A stretch of 8,092 nucleotides of DNA from Methanobacterium sp. (lineage in GTDB: Archaea; Methanobacteriota; Methanobacteria; Methanobacteriales; Methanobacteriaceae). The stretch lies in contig PLTK01000188.1 in the NCBI GenBank assembly GCA_003164415.1, positions 1-8,092 of the forward strand, in the 5' to 3' direction. Every line of letters begins with the position of its first letter. Within the stretch, counting starts at the first letter, position 1. Shown piece after piece: positions 1 to 5,794 of this stretch. Under the pieces are notes generated by a model that ran no database searches, was not told the DNA's origin, and saw only the letters and a program-made list of their open reading frames with translations. The translations under genes and the position numbers were made by a program.

Positions 1-1
1 T

Positions 2-26
2 AAAAAAATCTAAGACCCTAAAAAAA
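2..26 (-). terminator. T-run terminator of the small membrane protein gene
   Basis: Read on the minus strand, two runs of seven T (plus-strand A runs at 20-26 and 2-8) lie 70-95 nt downstream of the stop codon of the 97-378 gene. Archaeal RNA polymerase stops at such T tracts without needing a hairpin, and no strong stem is visible here. The distance from the stop codon makes this the likely end of the zinc-ribbon/membrane protein transcript. That assignment is inferred. Confidence 0.45.
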
Positions 27-96
27 TTGATATATTAACATTCATAAGATTTAACTAAATTTAAAATAAATTTGTATTGCATTAAATTGAAATATA

Positions 97-378
97 TTAA
101 AAATCTGAATTTTCTTCTTTTTCCACATCTTCTGTTACATATTCTAAAAATTCATTCACATCTTCTTCATGTTTTTTTTTATCTTCTGCACTTCTCCATT
201 CATCGTCTAAAGTATGATCCATATTTGGATCTAAAATAGGATTTGTCAAAACAGATTTATAAAATATATAAAAACTAATTATAAATATGAAAACCACTAG
301 TATAGTGATGATTATACCTACTTCGGTTGTACTTAGTGTTCCTGTAATGTGAGGGAATGATCCAGACAATAATGGCAT
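97..378 (-). CDS. Small single-pass membrane protein with acidic cytoplasmic tail, unknown function
   Basis: This is a 93-residue protein of a family I do not recognise. Residues 1-19 are short and uncharged apart from one Glu and one His. Residues 20-40 form one strongly hydrophobic helix, followed by Lys41. Residues 50-93 are highly charged and mainly acidic, probably helical and soluble. Lys41 after the helix suggests the N-terminus is outside and the tail inside. The frame could open 9 nt earlier at a GTG (387), but that GTG lies inside the GGTGAT ribosome binding site (383-388). I therefore choose the ATG at 378, with a 4-nt spacer. The gene lies 51 nt downstream of the zinc-ribbon gene on the same strand, so co-transcription is possible. 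A TATA-like TATAAAAATA at 402-411 in that gap could also serve it separately. The tail might bind a cytoplasmic partner, but nothing in the sequence names one. Confidence 0.7.
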   Translation of the reverse strand: MPLLSGSFPHITGTLSTTEVGIIITILVVFIFIISFYIFYKSVLTNPILDPNMDHTLDDEWRSAEDKKKHEEDVNEFLEYVTEDVEKEENSDF

Positions 379-429
379 TAAAATCACCTTAATGAATCAG
401 TTATTTTTATACTATTATCTTTTAGTATT

Positions 430-576
430 TTAATCTTCGAATTTTATCCAGGTCTTACATTTTGGACAACAACATTCAGTTACTTTTACAAGTTTAGAAT
501 TAACACGTTTATATTGGCGATAAGTGTTCATAGAACCATCATAGCCACATTTTGGACATTTCTTTTTCTTAGTCAA
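430..576 (-). CDS. Small zinc-ribbon protein (48 aa), TTG start
   Basis: This is a 48-residue basic protein with two CPKC knuckles, C7-x2-C10 and C37-x2-C40. C35 and C36 form a CCC triplet with C37. Four cysteines in two CxxC pairs separated by about 26 residues fit a zinc ribbon (rubredoxin-like knuckle fold). Such small proteins usually bind nucleic acid or assist transcription or translation, but the exact family is not recognised. The start is a TTG at 576: the only upstream in-frame codons are AAC and ATA before a TGA, and AGTGAA lies 5 nt before the TTG. A TATA element at 611-618 is well placed. The codon pattern, the paired CPxC motifs and the clean stop make this a real gene despite its size. 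The next gene begins 51 nt downstream on the same strand, suggesting a two-gene transcript. Confidence 0.75.
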   Translation of the reverse strand: MTKKKKCPKCGYDGSMNTYRQYKRVNSKLVKVTECCCPKCKTWIKFED

Positions 577-610
577 GTTTATTCACTATTAATTAGAACT
601 TCAAATGTAA

Positions 611-618
611 TATTTAAA
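611..618 (-). promoter_or_regulatory. TATA box of the zinc-ribbon gene
   Basis: The minus strand reads TTTAAATA here, preceded by AAAAAAC, which could serve as a BRE. A start about 26 nt downstream of the box centre would fall near 588. That leaves a leader of roughly a dozen nucleotides containing the AGTGAA ribosome binding site before the TTG at 576. The position fits, but the transcription start is inferred. Confidence 0.5.
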
Positions 619-670
619 GTTTTTTATATGTAGATAGAATAGTTTCATAGACAACAATCTATCTGGATAA

Positions 671-677
671 TAAAAAA
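671..677 (-). terminator. Weak T-run after the UbiB-like gene
   Basis: On the minus strand a T6 tract lies about 25 nt past the stop codon of the 700-2331 gene. It is short for a terminator, so partial readthrough into the zinc-ribbon gene is possible. Confidence 0.3.
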
Positions 678-699
678 CACAATAAAAGTATAGCGAAAA

Positions 700-2331
700 C
701 TACCCTAAAGCCCAGTTTTTAATGAGCCAAATAGCTAAAATTGCGCTTATAACAAATCCTAAAACACCTAAATATGGAAATTTAATCATCAAAACTCCAT
801 TATCTGTGGTCATTATCATAGATGAACCTATTAACAAAGCAGAAAGAATTAATGCAACTGATAATTTGTTAGTAATTCTTTCTAAACCTTCATGTTCGAT
901 TTTTATTCTTATTTCTCCCTCTTCAAGTTTGTATAATGTTTTGGTAATTGTCAATGGCACGCTCTTTAACACATGTTCCATTTCAATAATATTTTTCTTG
1001 ACGTAATCCACAAAATTTAGAGGGGTAAGTTTTTTACGTATTACTTGTTTGATTATGGGTTTACATACTAGAACAGCATTGAAGGTAGGATCTAATTTTT
1101 CTCCAGTTTCTTCAACCATTCCAATACCTCTAGCAAGCAGAACAAATTCTCTAGGCATTGTAACATGATATTTTCTCATGAGATTTATCAAGTCGTTCAT
1201 ACCACCGTGAACCTCATTTAATTCTGTTCCATAGTACTTGTACATCATATCAGTTAGATCGTACTTCAATGATTTAGTATCCACATAATGTTCATCTATC
1301 ATGTCCATGTATTTTAGCTGGTTAATCATACCATTTACATTATTATCAATAAAATATATTATTAATTCGGCTAAATTTTGTTTAAATTCTTCATCTAATA
1401 CTCCCATCATCCCAAAATCAATATAGCATATAACATTATCGTCTAAAATGTAAATATTAGATGGATGAGGGTCAGCATGGAAAAAACCATAGTCTATTAC
1501 TTGTTTAAAATATGATACAGCTCCACGTTCAGCTACTAATTTTAAGTCAAAACCTTCGGCTTCGGTTATATCAGAAATCTTGTTTCCAGTAACAAGTTCC
1601 ATTGTAATTACTTTTAATGTGGAGTATTTGTTGTAGAGTTTGGGAACATGAACAGTTTCATCGTTTTTAAAGTTATAACTGAATCTTTTAAGATTTATGG
1701 CTTCATTTTCATAATCAATTTCCTTTAAAATTGAACGTTTAAATTCCTCAACTATGGTGGGAACATTATAAATTTTGAATTGGGGAACATAACTGTCTAT
1801 ACGTTTGGCTAAAAATTGCATTATAGAAATATCACTTTTAATGTACTTTTCCACACCGGGTTTTTGGATTTTAACGGCAACTTTTGCTCCTGATTTGAGA
1901 ACTGCACTATGAACTTGACCTATAGAAGCAGATCCTAAAGGTTCTGCATCAAAACTACTAAAAATATTATCAATTGGTGATCCCAGTTCATGTTCAACAA
2001 CTCCTCGAATAACATCAAATTCAATGGGAGGATTATCATCTTGTAGTTTAGCAAATTCTTTGGCTATTTTTCTCCCAACAAGATCAGGACGCGTACTTAA
2101 TGTTTGACCTAATTTAATGAATGTAGGTCCTAACTCTTGTAAAACTAGCCTTAATCTTTCAGGGGTGGTTTCATCAAGTTCTTCAAGCGACTCATAATCG
2201 TAGGATGGACTCACTAATGGAATTTTATGTTTTAGTTTAATTTTCTCTGTCAAGTAACCAAATTCATACTTTGAAAGGACTTTAATAATCTCTTGTAATC
2301 TTTTAAGGTTGTTTCTGTCTTCTTTTACCAT
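700..2331 (-). CDS. UbiB/AarF/ABC1-family atypical kinase, membrane anchored
   Basis: This 543-residue protein-kinase-like protein has the full UbiB/ADCK signature. The KxGQ motif is KLGQ (73-76). The glycine/alanine-rich loop is PLGSASIGQVH (131-141). The VAVK lysine is K154. The ExD motif is E204/D206 in KEIDYE. The catalytic loop is HADPHPSN (285-292), with Ser where Gly is usual, and the metal-binding DFG is at 305-307. The C-terminus has two hydrophobic helices (about 490-507 and 521-539) that would anchor it to the membrane. Characterised relatives (UbiB, Coq8/ADCK3) act as ATPases supporting quinone biosynthesis or lipid handling. Methanobacteriales are not known to make quinones, so the substrate here is probably another isoprenoid or lipid; this is inference. 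The ATG at 2331 follows AGGATAG. The gene is downstream of ABCE1 on the same strand, but a T8 tract separates the two. The symbol is left blank because orthology to UbiB is not shown. Confidence 0.93.
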   Translation of the reverse strand: MVKEDRNNLKRLQEIIKVLSKYEFGYLTEKIKLKHKIPLVSPSYDYESLEELDETTPERLRLVLQELGPTFIKLGQTLSTRPDLVGRKIAKEFAKLQDDNPPIEFDVIRGVVEHELGSPIDNIFSSFDAEPLGSASIGQVHSAVLKSGAKVAVKIQKPGVEKYIKSDISIMQFLAKRIDSYVPQFKIYNVPTIVEEFKRSILKEIDYENEAINLKRFSYNFKNDETVHVPKLYNKYSTLKVITMELVTGNKISDITEAEGFDLKLVAERGAVSYFKQVIDYGFFHADPHPSNIYILDDNVICYIDFGMMGVLDEEFKQNLAELIIYFIDNNVNGMINQLKYMDMIDEHYVDTKSLKYDLTDMMYKYYGTELNEVHGGMNDLINLMRKYHVTMPREFVLLARGIGMVEETGEKLDPTFNAVLVCKPIIKQVIRKKLTPLNFVDYVKKNIIEMEHVLKSVPLTITKTLYKLEEGEIRIKIEHEGLERITNKLSVALILSALLIGSSMIMTTDNGVLMIKFPYLGVLGFVISAILAIWLIKNWALG

Positions 2332-2386
2332 AAAAATCTATCCTAAAATTATGGAATAACTAATTAAAAGAGGGTATAATTCAAAC

Positions 2387-2398
2387 ATTATTTAGTTT
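2387..2398 (-). promoter_or_regulatory. Candidate TATA region of the UbiB-like gene
   Basis: The minus strand reads AAAACTAAATAA, an A-rich BRE-like stretch joined to a TAAATAA box. A start near 2364 would give a leader of about 33 nt. The surrounding sequence is so AT-rich that other boxes are possible, so this is a weak call. Confidence 0.3.
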
Positions 2399-2474
2399 TA
2401 TTGATTTGTAAATTGTTAACAATAAATTTGGAGTTATTCGATGTTCAAATAAATTAATTCAGAATAGAATCAGT

Positions 2475-2482
2475 AAAAAAAA
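2475..2482 (-). terminator. T8 terminator of ABCE1
   Basis: On the minus strand a run of eight T lies 12-20 nt after the ABCE1 stop codon. This is typical of archaeal intrinsic termination at T tracts. It suggests ABCE1 is transcribed separately from the UbiB-like gene. Confidence 0.6.
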
Positions 2483-2494
2483 TAGAAAATGGAT

Positions 2495-4270
2495 TTAACT
2501 TTCCAGATAATAATATTCTCCCTTTTCCTTCTGTTCCCTATCAAGGTAACTTTCAAACTTGTTAACACGTGGTCTTTTAGTTTCTTTGTCCCTTCGGAAA
2601 GTGATACCAACAGATGATAGGAAACTGTTCATTGCAGATCTAAGGTTCATAGGACTTGAAGCATGTCCTTTAACACCTGCTTCGCCACTAAAAACCATAG
2701 CACGATCAGAAATGTAGTCTATGAATACTATATCGTGATCTATGATAATTGCAGCTGCATTACGACTTTCAACAACTCTTTTAATGGCCTTTGCAGCTTT
2801 AAGCCTCTGTTCTACGTCTAAAAATGCTGTTGGTTCATCAAAGAGGTATATTTCAGCTTCTCTTGATAATGTAACTGCTACTGAAAGCCTTTGAAGTTCC
2901 CCTCCACTGAGTTCATTTACTTCCTTATCCATTAAAGCCTCTAATGAAAAGGGTTTAAGTATTTCAGTTTTGAACATGTTGGTGCCATATGTGGGTGCTG
3001 TTGTTAAAAGTAATTCTTCTACAGTTCCATCAAAATCTGATACAAGGTACTGGGGCTTGTAAGCTATGGTAACTTTTTTATTAATCTTACCCTCATCAGG
3101 TTTGGTTACTCCAGCCAATATTTTAGCAAATGTAGTTTTACCAATACCATTAGGTCCAAATGCAGTTATTATTTCATCATGCTGTACTTTTCCTTGGTCT
3201 GCTTCAAGACTGAATCCCTCATATGATTTTTTAAGAGATGAATAATCTGCAATTACTTCGGCTTCAATTTCTAGTGCAGGTGGTTTCACATCAAATATAA
3301 TTGGTTGCTTACGGAATCTAACATTTTCCTCACGTAAAAAACCATTAATATAGGAGTTAATGCCAACCCGAACTCCTCTCATCTGTGAAACAACACCATA
3401 AGCTCCGGGTTGTCCGTATAAAATATGAACGTAATCAGATATGGCATCTAACGCAGCAAGATCGTGCTCTATAACCATAACAGATTTTCCTGCTTCAGCA
3501 AGATTTCTTACAACTTTAACTGCATTTAAACGTTGTCTTACATCCAACCACGATGTTGGTTCGTCGAAATAATAAAAATCTGCCTCTCTGAGGGCTGCTG
3601 CAGCAATTGCAACTCTTTGAAGTTCTCCTCCACTTAACTTGGAAATATCCCTGCTTAATATTGGTTTAAGTTCCAAGGAGTCCATAACTTCATCCATTGC
3701 ACCTCGTTCATCCACACTTTCCATTAACTTTTTAACATTTCCCTTAACAAATTTAGGAAGTAGATCAACCATTTGAGGTTTATGAACAACTTTTAAGTCT
3801 CCCTTTGAAAGAGTTTTGAAGTATGATTGTAGCTGGGATCCTTTAAAATAACTAATAACATCATTCCATGAAACATCCTCATCATACCTTCCAAGATTTG
3901 GTTTCAATTCTCCTGAAAACATCCGGATAATGGTTGATTTACCTATACCATTAGGCCCAAGTATACCAACAACTGATCCTTCCTTTATATTAGGTAATCC
4001 AAAGAGTTCAAACATATTCTGCCCATATCTATGTATGGGCTCATCAAGTGCTTCTGGCAGGTTAATAATGCTTACAGCATTGAATGGGCATCTGTTAGTA
4101 CATATACCACATCCAGAACAGAGTTCCTCTGACAAAATTGGTTTTCTTGTTTTTTTATCAATTACTATAGTGTCCTCTTCCATTCTAACGCCTGGACAAT
4201 ATTCAATGCAAACATAATTGCATTTTTTAGGCTGGCATCGATCATGGTCTAATATGGCTATTCTTGTCAA
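2495..4270 (-). CDS. Ribosome-recycling ATPase ABCE1 (Rli1)
   Basis: This soluble twin-ABC ATPase splits post-termination ribosomes together with release factor aRF1 or Pelota. Counting from the TTG start (591 aa), the N-terminal domain holds two 4Fe-4S sites with cysteines 12, 17, 21, 25 and 51, 54, 57, 61. The first ABC domain has Walker A GPNGIGKS (105-112), signature LSGGE (212-216) and Walker B FDEP (235-238). Hinge 1 follows (LDVRQR). The second domain has GPNGIGKT (372-379), LSGGE (454-458), FDEP (477-480) and hinge 2 (LDVEQR). All catalytic elements are intact and the length is normal. The frame extends upstream to a TTG at 4282 and a GTG at 4279, but the GTG is part of the GGTGAT ribosome binding site (4275-4280). 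The TTG at 4270, 4 nt after it, gives the family's typical N-terminus MTRIAILDHDRC. It is followed by a T8 terminator. Confidence 0.97.
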   Translation of the reverse strand: MTRIAILDHDRCQPKKCNYVCIEYCPGVRMEEDTIVIDKKTRKPILSEELCSGCGICTNRCPFNAVSIINLPEALDEPIHRYGQNMFELFGLPNIKEGSVVGILGPNGIGKSTIIRMFSGELKPNLGRYDEDVSWNDVISYFKGSQLQSYFKTLSKGDLKVVHKPQMVDLLPKFVKGNVKKLMESVDERGAMDEVMDSLELKPILSRDISKLSGGELQRVAIAAAALREADFYYFDEPTSWLDVRQRLNAVKVVRNLAEAGKSVMVIEHDLAALDAISDYVHILYGQPGAYGVVSQMRGVRVGINSYINGFLREENVRFRKQPIIFDVKPPALEIEAEVIADYSSLKKSYEGFSLEADQGKVQHDEIITAFGPNGIGKTTFAKILAGVTKPDEGKINKKVTIAYKPQYLVSDFDGTVEELLLTTAPTYGTNMFKTEILKPFSLEALMDKEVNELSGGELQRLSVAVTLSREAEIYLFDEPTAFLDVEQRLKAAKAIKRVVESRNAAAIIIDHDIVFIDYISDRAMVFSGEAGVKGHASSPMNLRSAMNSFLSSVGITFRRDKETKRPRVNKFESYLDREQKEKGEYYYLES

Positions 4271-4274
4271 GTTA

Positions 4275-4280
4275 ATCACC
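4275..4280 (-). promoter_or_regulatory. Ribosome binding site deciding the ABCE1 start
   Basis: GGTGAT on the minus strand, with a 4-nt spacer to the TTG at 4270, has the same geometry as the 97-378 gene (GGTGAT, 4 nt, ATG). It overlaps the upstream GTG that an automated start call would prefer. Confidence 0.7.
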
Positions 4281-4364
4281 AAAAAAATGAGTTTCTAAAT
4301 TTTTGTAAGTAAGGTAATTTAATCTAAGTTAATTTGAAGACTTCTGTATAATTTAATTCTTAAT

Positions 4365-4375
4365 CTTATATTTCG
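4365..4375 (-). promoter_or_regulatory. Candidate BRE/TATA promoter of ABCE1
   Basis: The minus strand reads CGAAATATAAG, a good BRE-like CGAAA joined to a TATA element. A start near 4345 would give a leader of about 75 nt. A second possibility is TTAAATTATACAG nearer the gene (4345-4357). The choice is uncertain in such AT-rich sequence. Confidence 0.35.
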
Positions 4376-4407
4376 ATTATATTTATTAATAATTTAGTTT
4401 AAGGATA

Positions 4408-4426
4408 TACTCATTATTTATGAGTA
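4408..4426. repeat. Inverted repeat TACTCAT-N5-ATGAGTA
   Basis: A perfect 7-bp inverted repeat with a 5-nt spacer lies between the divergent ABCE1 and 87-residue genes, about 33 bp upstream of the ABCE1 candidate TATA box. It has the form of a dimeric regulator site, but no regulator can be named and chance is possible. Confidence 0.35.
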
Positions 4427-4626
4427 GAAATAATTAAATGTATTCAATTTTTCCATTATATGCCCATCACACTAAGATATAATTTTTAAAGAATATATGA
4501 ATTATATCCGAAATTATCACACCTAAAAAATTGTTTTTAATTAATTATTTTAAATGACAAAAAAAACAAAATTGTAAGTATTCAAAGGATATAATTACAA
4601 TATAAAAAATTTGGAGATGATTTATT

Positions 4627-4890
4627 TTGGTTAATTATGAAAGTCCTGAACGGCAAGAACATCAAAGGATTCTGGTACATACCACAGCTTTAGTTGCTGA
4701 TTGTATGGATATTGAAGTTTGGGAAGATTTTTTCTGTATTAATCAGCTAAATAAAGCCAATTATTATAAAGCTAAACTCGAAAACTTTGAAACTGACGAT
4801 AATGACGAAACAAGTATTAGAGATGCTAAGATTAACGATTTGGATGACGTTATTTCAAAGCTTCAAGCTTTAAAACTAACAAAGAACTAA
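4627..4890 (+). CDS. Hypothetical acidic protein (87 aa), TTG start
   Basis: The product is an 87-residue soluble protein that I cannot assign to a family. It has no membrane segment, signal peptide or recognisable motif. The N-terminal half (about 8-45) looks helical and contains two cysteines (C26 and C37) and aromatic residues (WEDFF at 32-36). The region around 53-65 is very acidic (DDNDE) and is followed by a leucine-rich helix to the basic C-terminus. The reading frame is closed by a TGA at 4618-4620, so the TTG at 4627 is effectively the only start. GGAGATGAT at 4613-4621 lies 5 nt before it. The ATG at 4637 is out of frame and gives only 18 codons. The gene stands alone between long AT-rich gaps, diverging from ABCE1 and converging on the histone gene. 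Ordinary codon use and a good ribosome binding site support a real gene. Confidence 0.65.
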   Translation: MVNYESPERQEHQRILVHTTALVADCMDIEVWEDFFCINQLNKANYYKAKLENFETDDNDETSIRDAKINDLDDVISKLQALKLTKN

Positions 4891-5130
4891 TTATTTTACT
4901 ATAAATCTAAAAAAATCTAAATGAGTAAAAAAGAACATATATAACCATTTAATATATTACCTGCATATAATTATTCGTTTATAAACAAGTTTTATGTCAT
5001 TTAACCGTTTAGCATATATTTTATTCTAATTTATTTCTAAAAAAGTTTTAATAGTTTAATTACTGATTTTTCTATTTTTTTTGTTATTTATTATGGATAA
5101 ATAATACAAAATTTGGACAAATATTTTAAT
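4891..5130. other. AT-rich intergenic region downstream of the orphan gene
   Basis: About 240 nt without a supported gene precede the terminator tracts of the convergent histone gene. Visible elements are two copies of AAATCTAAA (4903-4911 and 4913-4921), a TATA-like ACATATATAA near 4935-4944, and the T-rich tract at 5067-5082. No ORF with a ribosome binding site was found. Confidence 0.5.
5067..5082 (+). terminator. T-rich tract, possible terminator of the 87-residue gene
   Basis: T5 and T8 runs separated by CTA lie on the plus strand about 180 nt past the stop codon. No closer T run of five or more occurs, so the transcript may carry a long 3' tail. The role is inferred. Confidence 0.4.
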
Positions 5131-5135
5131 TAAGT

Positions 5136-5172
5136 AAAAAAAAGCTTTTGAAAATAACTCAAATAAAAAAAA
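5136..5172 (-). terminator. Double T8 terminator of the histone gene
   Basis: Two runs of eight T on the minus strand (5165-5172 and 5136-5143) follow the histone stop codon at about 10 and 40 nt. The second follows AAAAGC. Tandem T tracts are a common archaeal termination arrangement and suit a highly expressed gene. Confidence 0.65.
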
Positions 5173-5181
5173 GAAATAGAA

Positions 5182-5388
5182 TTAGACTGCTTTAAGAGCC
5201 AATTCTATATCTGATGCTTTAACGGTTTTCCTTCCAGCGTGTTTTGCAAGTTTAACAGCTTCAATAGCTATTATTTCACCTTTCTCTTCAAGTACTTTGG
5301 CTAATTCGTCCCTTGCGTCGTCGCTTATTCTCTGGGCACCAGCATTTTTAATGATTCTTCCTACTGGAGCAACTGGTAATTCAGTCAT
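5182..5388 (-). CDS. Archaeal histone (HMfA/HMfB type)
   Basis: This 68-residue histone-fold protein dimerises and wraps DNA as tetramers or extended hypernucleosome stacks. It follows HMfB closely with one extra N-terminal residue. DNA-contact residues are present: R11, K14, R20, and K54/T55 in the GRKT loop. The tetramer-interface residues corresponding to HMfB L46, H49 and D59 are present as L47, H50 and D60, and the glycine linked to stacking is G17. It therefore looks able to form multimers. There is no N- or C-terminal tail; it ends ELALKAV. The ATG at 5388 follows a strong GAGGTGGT ribosome binding site (5393-5400), and a TATA box at 5424-5430 is well placed, consistent with strong expression. 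It is monocistronic with a double T8 terminator. Methanobacteriales usually carry several histone paralogues; which one this is cannot be said. Confidence 0.97.
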   Translation of the reverse strand: MTELPVAPVGRIIKNAGAQRISDDARDELAKVLEEKGEIIAIEAVKLAKHAGRKTVKASDIELALKAV

Positions 5389-5423
5389 TTATACCACCTC
5401 AATGATTTATTAGGACTCCATAG

Positions 5424-5436
5424 TATTTAAGTTTGT
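5424..5436 (-). promoter_or_regulatory. BRE/TATA promoter of the histone gene
   Basis: The minus strand reads ACAAAC directly before TTAAATA. A start about 26 nt downstream of the box centre falls near 5401, giving a short leader that begins at the GAGGTGGT ribosome binding site. The fit is good and the start is inferred. Confidence 0.6.
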
Positions 5437-5559
5437 TGTTTATATCTATATTGATAACTCTTATAGCTATCGTGTCTTAAGCAAAAACCTTTACAAGATA
5501 TCTGTCAATGATGAGTTTTTGATTTCCCATAACATAATTAAAACTTTAATTTAGCGTAT

Positions 5560-5583
5560 GATAAGATCAATGTAAATCTTATC
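5560..5583. repeat. Inverted repeat GATAAGAT-N8-ATCTTATC, operator-like
   Basis: A perfect 8-bp inverted repeat with an 8-nt spacer overlaps the start of a 10-bp palindrome (ATCCATGGAT, 5581-5590). It lies just downstream of a TATA-like CTTTAATTT (5544-5552), where the plus-strand transcription start would be, and 20 nt before the micro-ORF start. The form suits either a repressor site or an RNA hairpin. Confidence 0.45.
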
Positions 5584-5602
5584 CATGGATGAAGTGATTA
5601 TT

Positions 5603-5647
5603 ATGTGTTCTAACGTTGTGGGAGTACATGACACCATCAATAAATAA
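5603..5647 (+). CDS. Possible micro-ORF (14 aa) or 5' remnant of a gene
   Basis: The frame encodes 14 residues, MCSNVVGVHDTINK, then TAA. The start ATG is 4 nt after AGTGAT (5593-5598), the same spacing as GGTGAT-N4-start at the ABCE1 and 97-378 genes. The codons are mixed in composition (GGA, GTA, CAT, GAC, ACC), unlike the flanking A/T tracts. An in-frame ATG at 5585 would give 20 residues but lacks a ribosome binding site. It could be a translated short peptide, an upstream regulatory ORF, or the surviving 5' end of a lost gene. The sequence alone cannot decide, and no family is recognised. Confidence 0.25.
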   Translation: MCSNVVGVHDTINK

Positions 5648-5722
5648 ATTTTATAATAAAATAAAATAACAAGAAGCATATAATTTATAAATAGTAATTA
5701 TTTAATTTCTGAGAGTTAGTTC

Positions 5723-5740
5723 ATTTAAATTCTAAATACT
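5723..5740 (+). promoter_or_regulatory. Candidate TATA region of the PEBP-family gene
   Basis: Two overlapping candidates, ATTTAAATT and TCTAAATACT, lie 55-72 nt before the ATG at 5795. Starts near 5752-5761 would leave a leader of about 35-45 nt that includes the ribosome binding site. The choice between the two is open. Confidence 0.35.
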
Positions 5741-5794
5741 AATAAAAGAGAACGTATCGAATTAATTAGCAACTCAAATATCCGGAGTGATAAT

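Larger units (their letters stand above)
4283..4612. other. AT-rich divergent intergenic region
   Basis: These 330 nt separate the divergent ABCE1 and 87-residue genes. They contain the ABCE1 candidate promoter, a 7+7 bp inverted repeat (4408-4426) and several TATA-like stretches facing the plus-strand gene. No convincing coding sequence or structured RNA gene was seen on either strand. Confidence 0.6.
5437..5722. other. Intergenic region between the histone and PEBP genes
   Basis: This is most of a 406-nt gap between divergent genes. Its middle (about 5460-5640) is visibly less AT-rich than its right part. It holds the 8+8 bp inverted repeat at 5560-5583, a 10-bp palindrome ATCCATGGAT (5581-5590) and the micro-ORF at 5603-5647. 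From about 5641 on it is nearly pure A/T, with only spacer-like sequence before the PEBP promoter. Confidence 0.55.

Noticed and set aside
409..428. 6-bp inverted repeat ATACTA-N8-TAGTAT between the zinc-ribbon and membrane protein genes
   Set aside because: It is short, A/T-rich and has a long loop; such repeats are expected by chance in this composition.
722..1006. 94-residue plus-strand frame inside the UbiB-like gene
   Set aside because: It is antisense to the region encoding the membrane helices, has no ribosome binding site and matches nothing; it is a shadow of the real gene.
3930..4217. 95-residue plus-strand frame antisense to ABCE1
   Set aside because: It lies opposite the conserved Fe-S and Walker A coding sequence of ABCE1, which fully explains the open frame.
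4420..4470. Minus-strand 12-codon frame (MEKLNTFNYFYS) preceded by GTGATGGG
   Set aside because: The codons are A/T-dominated like the background, the spacing is only roughly suitable, and such short frames arise often by chance here.
4637..4693. ATG 10 nt downstream of the TTG start of the 87-residue gene as an alternative start
   Set aside because: It is in another frame and stops after 18 codons, while the TTG frame stays open for 87 codons.
4903..4921. Two tandem AAATCTAAA copies suggesting a repeat array or CRISPR remnant
   Set aside because: There are only two 9-nt copies one nucleotide apart in A-rich sequence, with no spacers or further copies.
4893..4930. Possible terminator hairpin TTTTACT / AGTAAAA after the 87-residue gene
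   Set aside because: The loop would be 23 nt, the 7-bp stem is A/T-rich, and no T tract follows.
5508..5514. ATGATGA, a perfect box C motif that could begin a C/D guide RNA
   Set aside because: No CTGA box D occurs at the expected 40-70 nt downstream; the nearest CTGA is about 200 nt away.
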